The notes under the pieces are model-generated. The model made no database searches, was not told where the DNA came from, and saw only the letters and a program-made list of their open reading frames with translations. Shown here piece after piece: positions 6,148-11,168 of a DNA stretch of 11,168 bases; position 1 is the stretch's first letter; each line of letters starts with the position of its first letter. The position numbers were made by a program, and so were the translations under genes. The DNA is from an uncultured Carnobacterium sp. (GTDB lineage Bacteria > Bacillota > Bacilli > Lactobacillales > Aerococcaceae): the NCBI GenBank assembly GCA_937923125.1, contig CALALK010000019.1, positions 1 through 11,168 of the forward strand. Reading direction: 5' to 3'.

Positions 6148-8622
6148 TTAAGCTTTAACGGCTTCTTTTTTAGGAGCGACTTTTGTTTCTTTAATCGTCA
6201 CTTTTCCTTTTTGAGAACCGATTGTCACTTTTTGACCGAAGCGAATTTCTCCACTGAGGAGCGCTTCACTAAGTGGGTCTTCGATTTTCTTTTGAATCGC
6301 TCGACGAATTGGACGTGCCCCGTATTCTGGGTCGAATCCTTCTTCTGCGATTAGGTCAATCACACCTGAAGTGAATTTCAATTCGATATTGAGTTCCGCA
6401 AGACGAGTCTTAATGTCTTTTGTCATCAATTGAACGATTTGACGTAATTCCGGTTTCGTCAATTTATGGAAGACGATAATTTCATCGATACGGTTCAATA
6501 GCTCAGGACGGAATGCATTCTTCAACTCTTCGCGAATACGTTTTTCCATTGCTGTATGGTCGTGTTGTACGGTTTTCGCACCGAACCCCACTGCTTTTTC
6601 ATCTCTTAGAGCCGTTGCCCCAAGGTTTGACGTCATGATAAGAATCGTATTTCTGAAGTCGACTTTACGTCCTTTCGAATCCGTCAGATGGCCATCGTCT
6701 AAGACTTGCAACAGAATGTTAAATACATCTGGATGAGCTTTTTCGATTTCATCTAACAGAATCACAGAGTAAGGTTTGTTACGAATCTTCTCTGTTAATT
6801 GTCCGCCTTCATCGAATCCAACATATCCTGGAGGTGAACCGACTAAACGGCTAACCGCGTGTTTCTCCATGTACTCAGACATATCGATACGAACGAGAGC
6901 GTCTTGGTCGCCAAACATCGCTTCCGCTAATGTTTTCGCTAACTCTGTCTTCCCAACCCCTGTAGGTCCAAGGAATAAGAATGAACCGATTGGACGTTTT
7001 GGATCTTTCAATCCGCTACGAGCACGGCGAATCGAACGAGCGACCGCTGATACTGCTTCTTCTTGTCCAATCACGCGTTGGTGCAATTCTTTTTCAAGAT
7101 GAACGAGACGTTCGCTTTCTTTTTTCTCCATTTGTTTTAATGGAATTCCAGTCCATTGTGATACGACTTCTGCGATATCTTCATCCGTAATCGCCGCCAC
7201 AAATTCTTGTTTGGCTTCGATTTCTACTTTTTGGCGTAGTTTTTCAAGCTTGTCTCGTTTGGCTTGTTCTTTCTTGCGTAAACGAGCGGCTTCTTCGAAT
7301 TTTTGCTCACGAATAGCGTCGTCTTTCTTCTGTGCGAGTTCTGCTACTTCTGCTTCCAGTTTTTGAAGCGGTGAGTGTTTACCACTGCGGTCCAGACGGG
7401 CTTTTGCAGCTGTTTCGTCCATCAAGTCGATGGCTTTATCTGGTAATTTACGAGACGTAATATAACGAACCGATAATTGAACGGCTGCTTCAATCGCTGC
7501 GTCAGTGATTTCCACACGGTGGTGGTCTTCATAACGTTTGCGAAGGCCTTTTAAGATTTCGACTGTATCGTCTGCGCTAGGTTCATTGACATGAACAGAG
7601 GCAAAACGACGTTCTAAGGCTGCGTCTTTTTCGATATATTTTTGATATTCATCAAGCGTAGTCGCTCCGATAACTTGGATTTCACCACGAGCAAGTGCTG
7701 GTTTTAAGATATTTGAAGCATCGATAGAGCCTTCTGCCCCACCTGCACCGATAAGGGTATGCAACTCATCGATAAAGAGAATCACATCTTGTTCACGGTA
7801 TACTTCGTCCAAGATTTTCTTCATGCGCTCTTCGAACTCACCACGGTATTTTGTTCCGGCTACTACTGCACCCATATCTAACATCATGAGACGTTTCTCA
7901 GCGATTTCTTCTGGAACTTCTCCGCTTACCATGCGTTGTGCTAAGCCTTCAACGATGGCTGTCTTCCCAACACCTGGTTCCCCAACGAGGACAGGGTTAT
8001 TTTTCGTACGACGGCTAATGATTTGGATAATGCGGCGTACTTCATCTTCACGACCAACAACTGGGTCGATTTTGCCTTCGCGAGCTAATTCCGTTAAGTC
8101 ACGCGCTAAGCTGTTTAATGTAGGCGTTCCTTCTTGTGAAGACTCTTGACGTGCTTTTCTCTTAGAACCTGAGTTTGAAGGTTGAATTCCGATTTTACCG
8201 TAGATTTCTTTCATCAACTCTTGAGGGTCGATTTGGTTATCACGGAGAATCTTTGTCGCTAACACTTCTTCGCGTAATAAGGCTAATAATAAGTGCTCTG
8301 TTCCGACTTGTGGCACTTCGAGGCGTTTGGCTTCATCGGTAGCCGATAGAATCACTTTCTTCGCTCTTGGTGAATACGGCATTAAGTACGGATCCATTTG
8401 CTTACGGTTTGAGCCGTATCCTGTGAGTGACTCGATTTCAGAACGAACGATTTCCGCAGTCAACCCTGCAGCACGAAGCACATTTCCCGCGATGCCTTCT
8501 TGTTCAAGGATTAATCCTAATAGTAAGTGCTCTGTTCCCACGGCTTGGTGTTTGAACAGGATGGCTTCTCTTGCGGCTAAGACCATTGCACTCTTTGCTT
8601 TTGGTGTAAAAATTTCACTCAT
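6148..8622 (-). CDS. clpC: ATP-dependent Clp protease ATPase subunit ClpC
   Basis: Hsp100/AAA+ unfoldase that threads damaged or tagged proteins into ClpP. The 824 residues show the full ClpC layout. Two Clp-N repeats (about 1-145) are each marked by [18 protein letters not shown]. The first AAA+ domain has Walker A GEPGVGKT (214-221) and Walker B VILFIDE (280-286). The middle coiled coil with UVR motif lies at about 410-475, and the second AAA+ domain has GPTGVGKT (552-559) and VILLDE (620-625). A VGFGAK loop at 678-683 is expected to dock on ClpP. The ATG follows AAAGGA by 8 bases and starts 18 bases after the ctsR stop, so the two genes form an operon. The gene looks intact, with a Lys/Ala-rich tail. 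Confidence 0.97.
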   Translation of the reverse strand: MSEIFTPKAKSAMVLAAREAILFKHQAVGTEHLLLGLILEQEGIAGNVLRAAGLTAEIVRSEIESLTGYGSNRKQMDPYLMPYSPRAKKVILSATDEAKRLEVPQVGTEHLLLALLREEVLATKILRDNQIDPQELMKEIYGKIGIQPSNSGSKRKARQESSQEGTPTLNSLARDLTELAREGKIDPVVGREDEVRRIIQIISRRTKNNPVLVGEPGVGKTAIVEGLAQRMVSGEVPEEIAEKRLMMLDMGAVVAGTKYRGEFEERMKKILDEVYREQDVILFIDELHTLIGAGGAEGSIDASNILKPALARGEIQVIGATTLDEYQKYIEKDAALERRFASVHVNEPSADDTVEILKGLRKRYEDHHRVEITDAAIEAAVQLSVRYITSRKLPDKAIDLMDETAAKARLDRSGKHSPLQKLEAEVAELAQKKDDAIREQKFEEAARLRKKEQAKRDKLEKLRQKVEIEAKQEFVAAITDEDIAEVVSQWTGIPLKQMEKKESERLVHLEKELHQRVIGQEEAVSAVARSIRRARSGLKDPKRPIGSFLFLGPTGVGKTELAKTLAEAMFGDQDALVRIDMSEYMEKHAVSRLVGSPPGYVGFDEGGQLTEKIRNKPYSVILLDEIEKAHPDVFNILLQVLDDGHLTDSKGRKVDFRNTILIMTSNLGATALRDEKAVGFGAKTVQHDHTAMEKRIREELKNAFRPELLNRIDEIIVFHKLTKPELRQIVQLMTKDIKTRLAELNIELKFTSGVIDLIAEEGFDPEYGARPIRRAIQKKIEDPLSEALLSGEIRFGQKVTIGSQKGKVTIKETKVAPKKEAVKA

Positions 8623-8640
8623 GCGTTTATTCCTTTCTAG

Positions 8641-9108
8641 TTAACTGTATTTCAAATTGTCGATTAATTTCTTCATCATATTACTACGAATCTCTGCAGC
8701 ATTCTTTACGTTTGAAGGGAATGTATCTTTCTCCATCATGAGTGACATCATTTGCGCTTCACGTTTACTAATCAGCTCGTTTTCATATAAGTTTTGTAAT
8801 AAATGATTGCCTTCTCGCTCTGAAAGTTCCTCTGGAATCAGATTTCCTAATTCATTTAAGATATCCATCTCGTCCACTAGATTCACTTTCATAATGCGGA
8901 TATAACCACCGCCACCGCGTTTACTTTCAACGACATACCCTTGTTGAATGGTAAAGCGGGTATTAATCACGTAATTAATTTGGGAAGGTACACAATTGAA
9001 TTGGTCTGCAATCTCACTGCGTCTGATTTCAACTGTTTCATTCTTATGCAGTACATTCTTTAAGTAATTTTCAATCAAATCCGACATATTTTGATTTTGA
9101 TTTTGCAT
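8641..9108 (-). CDS. ctsR: Class III stress gene repressor CtsR
   Basis: A dimeric repressor of clp and other heat-shock genes that lets go of DNA on heating. The 155 residues show the winged helix-turn-helix: IRRSEIADQFNCVPSQINYVI (about 28-48) and the wing ESKRGGGGYIRI with the four-glycine loop known to act as the thermosensor. A C-terminal helical domain (about 80-155) follows. The ATG at 9106-9108 lies 7 bases after AAGGAGG; an internal ATG at residue 8 (MSDLIENYL) aligns better with shorter family members but has no such site. It is first in an operon with clpC. mcsA and mcsB, present in Bacillus operons, are missing, as is common in Lactobacillales. Confidence 0.96.
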   Translation of the reverse strand: MQNQNQNMSDLIENYLKNVLHKNETVEIRRSEIADQFNCVPSQINYVINTRFTIQQGYVVESKRGGGGYIRIMKVNLVDEMDILNELGNLIPEELSEREGNHLLQNLYENELISKREAQMMSLMMEKDTFPSNVKNAAEIRSNMMKKLIDNLKYS

Positions 9109-9126
9109 TCATCTTCCTCCTTTTAC

Positions 9127-9175
9127 CTTGACTATATTTGACTTTAATTATACAAAAGAATGCGCCTTTTGCCAA
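9127..9175 (-). promoter_or_regulatory. ctsR-clpC promoter with CtsR operator
   Basis: On the minus strand, TTGGCA (9170-9175) and TATAAT (9147-9152) are 17 bases apart, a near-consensus vegetative promoter. Just downstream, AGTCAAA-TAT-AGTCAAG (9127-9143) matches the known CtsR box of two RGTCAAA heptads separated by three bases at 13 of 14 heptad positions. The box covers the expected transcription start, so bound CtsR would block its own operon. Confidence 0.92.
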
Positions 9176-9191
9176 TCATCTTGCATTTTTC

Positions 9192-9226
9192 GATAAAAAA
9201 AGAAGCTAGACATGATGTCTAGCTTC
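9192..9226 (-). terminator. Terminator of the tRNA operon
   Basis: A perfect 11-bp stem (9202-9212 with 9216-9226) is followed, on the minus strand, by seven or eight T. It lies just past tRNA-Pro and ahead of the ctsR promoter, insulating ctsR from tRNA transcription. Confidence 0.92.
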
Positions 9227-9242
9227 CTCATTTGTTTACGTA

Positions 9243-9316
9243 TCGGGAATACAGGATTCGAACCTACGACCCCTTGGTCCCAAACCAAGTGCTCTACCAA
9301 GCTGAGCTAATTCCCG
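9243..9316 (-). tRNA. tRNA-Pro (anticodon UGG)
   Basis: A 74-nt cloverleaf with acceptor CGGGAAT/ATTCCCG and discriminator A. The anticodon arm is CTTGG-TTTGGGA-CCAAG and the T arm contains GGTTCGAATCC. It is the last gene of the tRNA operon. The 3' CCA is not encoded. Confidence 0.97.
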
Positions 9317-9327
9317 TAAGTAAAAAA

Positions 9328-9401
9328 TGCACCCAACAGGAGTCGAACCTGTAACCGCTTGATTCGTAGTCAAGTACTCTATCCAATTGAGCTATGGGTG
9401 C
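9328..9401 (-). tRNA. tRNA-Arg (anticodon ACG)
   Basis: A 74-nt cloverleaf with acceptor GCACCCA/TGGGTGC, anticodon arm CTTGA-CTACGAA-TCAAG and T loop TTCGACT. The A at position 34 is normally converted to inosine. The CCA end is not encoded. Confidence 0.97.
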
Positions 9402-9418
9402 ATTGTATATTTAATTAA

Positions 9419-9504
9419 TGCCGAGGACCGGGGTCGAACCGGTACGGTCATCACTGACCGCAGGATTTTAAGTCCTGTGCGTCTGCCAATTCCGCCACCC
9501 CGGC
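9419..9504 (-). tRNA. tRNA-Leu (anticodon UAA)
   Basis: An 86-nt tRNA with the long variable arm of the leucine class (CGGTCA-GTGA-TGACCG). The anticodon arm is CAGGA-CTTAAAA-TCCTG and the acceptor is GCCGGGG/CCTCGGC with one G-U pair. The CCA end is not encoded. Confidence 0.97.
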
Positions 9505-9529
9505 ATGGGCCATGGTTTTACATTGGCAA

Positions 9530-9601
9530 AGCGGAAGACGGGGTTCGAACCCGCGACCCCCACCTTGGCAAGGTGGTGTTCTACCACTGAACTACTTCCG
9601 C
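9530..9601 (-). tRNA. tRNA-Gly (anticodon GCC)
   Basis: A 72-nt cloverleaf with acceptor GCGGAAG/CTTCCGC and discriminator U. The anticodon arm is CCACC-TTGCCAA-GGTGG. The CCA end is not encoded. Confidence 0.97.
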
Positions 9602-9614
9602 AATTTGATTTTAA

Positions 9615-9687
9615 TGCCGGCTAAAGGACTTGAACCCTCGACCCTCTGATTACAAATCAGATGCTCTACCAACTGAGCTAAGCCGGC
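9615..9687 (-). tRNA. tRNA-Thr (anticodon UGU)
   Basis: A 73-nt cloverleaf with acceptor GCCGGCT/AGCCGGC, anticodon arm TCTGA-TTTGTAA-TCAGA and T loop TTCAAGT. The CCA end is not encoded. Confidence 0.97.
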
Positions 9688-9689
9688 TA

Positions 9690-9762
9690 TGAGTGATACA
9701 GGGCTCGAACCTGTGACCCTCTGATTAAAAGTCAGATGCTCTACCAACTGAGCTAATCACTC
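9690..9762 (-). tRNA. tRNA-Lys (anticodon UUU)
   Basis: A 73-nt cloverleaf with acceptor GAGTGAT/ATCACTC and anticodon arm TCTGA-CTTTTAA-TCAGA. Only two bases separate it from tRNA-Thr. The CCA end is not encoded. Confidence 0.97.
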
Positions 9763-9767
9763 ATCAA

Positions 9768-9840
9768 TGGAGGTTAACGGGATCGAACCGCTGACCCTCT
9801 GCTTGTAAGGCAGATGCTCTCCCAACTGAGCTAAACCTCC
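9768..9840 (-). tRNA. tRNA-Val (anticodon UAC)
   Basis: A 73-nt cloverleaf with acceptor GGAGGTT/AACCTCC and anticodon arm TCTGC-CTTACAA-GCAGA. It is the first gene of the operon, whose order Val-Lys-Thr-Gly-Leu-Arg-Pro resembles the block behind 5S rRNA in many lactobacilli and streptococci, minus Asp and a second Leu. The CCA end is not encoded. Confidence 0.97.
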
Positions 9841-9880
9841 ATCTATCCCTTACATTCCTCGTTTCGTGGAATGCTTTAAT

Positions 9881-9909
9881 ATAGTAGCATGGTGACTTTT
9901 TATCGTCAA
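9881..9909 (-). promoter_or_regulatory. Promoter of the tRNA operon
   Basis: On the minus strand, TTGACG (9904-9909) and TACTAT (9881-9886) are 17 bases apart, and TGC directly before the -10 makes it an extended -10. The leader between it and tRNA-Val holds a small hairpin (9853-9873, CATTCC/GGAATG). The operon is therefore expressed from its own promoter, not from an rRNA operon. Confidence 0.88.
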
Positions 9910-10054
9910 CACTTTTAAAATATTTTTTTAATTTTTTTCAAAACCTTTCCTGCCCTTTTTAATATTTTAGTCTTATTTATTGTATCTTATATGGTCTCTA
10001 ATGACAACTTTAAAAAGCTTTTTGAAGGTATAGTTTCCCATGTGCTGACATTTT
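9910..10054. other. AT-rich gap between the divergent tRNA and second ctsR operons
   Basis: No gene is seen. The stretch is strongly AT-rich, with a 12-bp palindrome AAAAAGCTTTTT at 10012-10023 of no clear purpose. If the streptococcal-looking DNA on the right was joined to the DNA on the left, the boundary most likely lies here. Confidence 0.5.
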
Positions 10055-10083
10055 TGGTATAATAATAGTCAGTTATAGTCAAA
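10055..10083 (+). promoter_or_regulatory. Second ctsR promoter with CtsR operator
   Basis: TATAAT at 10058-10063 with TGG directly before it forms an extended -10. The -35, TTCCCA at 10035-10040 (17-base spacer), is weak. AGTCAGT-TAT-AGTCAAA at 10067-10083 is a two-heptad CtsR box with the same TAT spacer as at the first ctsR, again covering the expected start site. Confidence 0.87.
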
Positions 10084-10102
10084 TTAGACTGGAGGAATTA
10101 AG

Positions 10103-10558
10103 ATGGCAAGAAATACATCAGATAGTATAGAAGAATATATTAAAGAATTGCTGGGCCAGTCTGGAATTGCTGAGATTCAACGCTCGAACTTAGCAGATAC
10201 TTTTCAAGTTGTACCGAGTCAGATTAATTATGTTATTAAGACCCGCTTTACAGAAAGTCGTGGTTATATTGTTGAGAGTAAGCGTGGAGGTGGCGGTTAT
10301 ATTCGTATCGTCAAAGTCAGATTCTCTGACAAGCACCACATGATTAATGATTTGCTTCAGAACTTAGCGGATCAGCTCAGCGAGCAGGTATTTACAGACT
10401 TGATCCAGTTGCTTTTTGATGAAAAAATCATCACAGAACGTGAGGGAAATTTGATTTTAGCGACTGCTAGTGATGATGTTTTAGGCGAAGATGCAGCTAC
10501 TATTCGTTCGCGTATTCTACGCTCGCTATTACTTAGATTGGATAGAAAAGGAAATTAG
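10103..10558 (+). CDS. ctsR: CtsR repressor, second copy, streptococcal type
   Basis: A 151-residue CtsR homologue with the winged helix (IQRSNLADTFQVVPSQINYVI, then ESKRGGGGYIRI with the heat-sensing four-glycine loop) and the C-terminal dimer domain. It shares the DNA-reading region closely with the copy at 8641-9108 but differs widely in the C-terminal half. Sequence and length look like Streptococcus CtsR. The start ATG is 6 bases after GGAGGA (10091-10096). The TAG stop is directly abutted by the next ATG, so it is co-translated with clpC. Codon choice looks different from the left-hand genes by eye. It comes from gene transfer or an assembly join. Confidence 0.93.
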   Translation: MARNTSDSIEEYIKELLGQSGIAEIQRSNLADTFQVVPSQINYVIKTRFTESRGYIVESKRGGGGYIRIVKVRFSDKHHMINDLLQNLADQLSEQVFTDLIQLLFDEKIITEREGNLILATASDDVLGEDAATIRSRILRSLLLRLDRKGN

Positions 10559-11168
10559 ATGACGACATATTCAAGAAAAATGCAGGCCATTTTCCATCGT
10601 GCTCAGCTTGAGGCAGAGCGTTTTGGAAGTCCTTTCTTGGAGACTTGGCATGTGCTTCTGGCTATGGTTGAGGTTCCAGGATCTGTAGCCTACCTAACAT
10701 TTACTGATTTTGAGGACCGTATTCGTACGGAAGAGCTTGAGACAGCAGCTGTACTAGCGATGGAGAAAAGTCCAAAAGACTTGTCTGAATCAGATATTAT
10801 CGATTTACGTGCACAGTCACATGCTTTAGAGGCTATGTTGCAAGAGGCAGAGGGAATTGCTGGTGTGACTGGTGCTGTAGAGGTAGGGTCTGAACATGTA
10901 TTGATGGCCTTTCTCCTTCATAAAGATTTGATGGTTTGTCGTCTCCTTGAAGTTGCTGGTTTTCAATATAAAGATGACAGCGATAAGCCTCGCATTATCG
11001 ATTTACGACGTTCTTTGGAGCGTTATGCAGGTCTTAGTAAGCAAGATTTGAAGGCCATTCATGATCTTCGTAAGCCTAAAAAATCAAAGATATCAGGAAA
11101 TTTTGCTAATATGATGCAGCCTCCTCAATCTTCTACTGGGGAGTTGGCAGATTATACCAAGGACTTAA
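10559..11168 (+). CDS. clpC: ClpC ATPase, second copy, N-terminal part (partial)
   Basis: Open from the ATG at 10559 to the window edge (203 codons). The ATG directly follows the ctsR stop, and the ribosome binding site would be AAAGGA inside the end of ctsR. The peptide begins MTTYSRKMQAIFHRAQLEAE and contains two Clp-N repeats, the second with VGSEHVLMAFLL (about residues 115-126). The linker ends in STGELADYTKDL, just where the first AAA+ domain starts in streptococcal ClpC; its Walker motifs lie beyond the window. It is strongly diverged from the ClpC at 6148-8622 and resembles the streptococcal form. The TAA at the very end is out of frame. Confidence 0.88.
   Translation, partial: MTTYSRKMQAIFHRAQLEAERFGSPFLETWHVLLAMVEVPGSVAYLTFTDFEDRIRTEELETAAVLAMEKSPKDLSESDIIDLRAQSHALEAMLQEAEGIAGVTGAVEVGSEHVLMAFLLHKDLMVCRLLEVAGFQYKDDSDKPRIIDLRRSLERYAGLSKQDLKAIHDLRKPKKSKISGNFANMMQPPQSSTGELADYTKDL

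Noticed and set aside
9387..9590. Open frame of 67 codons on the plus strand
   Set aside because: It runs antisense through the Leu, Arg and Gly tRNA genes and has no ribosome binding site; such frames are a frequent false call.
11165..11168. Stop codon at the window end truncating the second clpC
   Set aside because: The final TAA is out of frame (the frame reads GAC TTA A), so the gene simply runs past the edge.

Overview
The window is low-to-moderate GC Firmicutes DNA, most likely from the order Lactobacillales. The evidence is PepC and PepF peptidases of lactic-acid-bacterial type, strong AAGGAGG-like ribosome binding sites, and a ctsR-clpC operon without mcsA/mcsB. The seven-tRNA cluster is a shortened version of the one usually found behind rRNA operons in this order. 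The ctsR-clpC pair at 6148-9108 does not look streptococcal (a Granulicatella/Abiotrophia/Aerococcaceae-type relative is my guess). The second ctsR-clpC pair at 10103-11168 looks clearly streptococcal. The right end is therefore either transferred DNA or an assembly join just beyond the tRNA cluster.

Layout. 1-143 is the tail of an ABC exporter permease, followed by a terminator and an orphan pair of palindromes. 144-698 is a gene-free region with two decayed inverted copies of the 3' end of pepC and a large structured inverted-repeat element. 699-2024 (-) is pepC. 2294-2671 (+) is a small AT-rich membrane protein of unknown function. 2672-3363 is gene-free, with three tandem decayed inverted copies of the 3' end of pepF and a second structured element. 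3364-5106 (-) is pepF, and 5242-6099 (+) is a divergent PucR/CdaR-type regulator. 6148-9108 (-) is the ctsR-clpC operon with a CtsR operator on its promoter. 9243-9840 (-) is the tRNA operon Val-Lys-Thr-Gly-Leu-Arg-Pro with its own promoter and terminator. 10103-11168 (+) is a second ctsR and a clpC truncated by the window end, again behind a CtsR operator.

How the genes work together. PepF cuts oligopeptides and PepC trims them from the N-terminus, so both supply amino acids from peptides. The divergent regulator beside pepF could control it, but no operator was identified. CtsR represses the clp genes until heat or protein damage, and ClpC feeds damaged proteins to ClpP. Both ctsR promoters carry the same tandem heptad operator, so the two repressors could cross-regulate.

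The most unusual content is the pair of elements at 444-704 and 3051-3371. Each lies directly behind a peptidase gene in the same orientation, and its outer arms are made from that gene's own last codon and stop codon. Both share a three-way-junction core whose helices differ in sequence but keep pairing, while the loops are conserved. Each is preceded by two or three degenerate inverted copies of the neighbouring gene's 3' end. No transposase, reverse transcriptase or other mobility gene is present. I do not recognise this as a named family.
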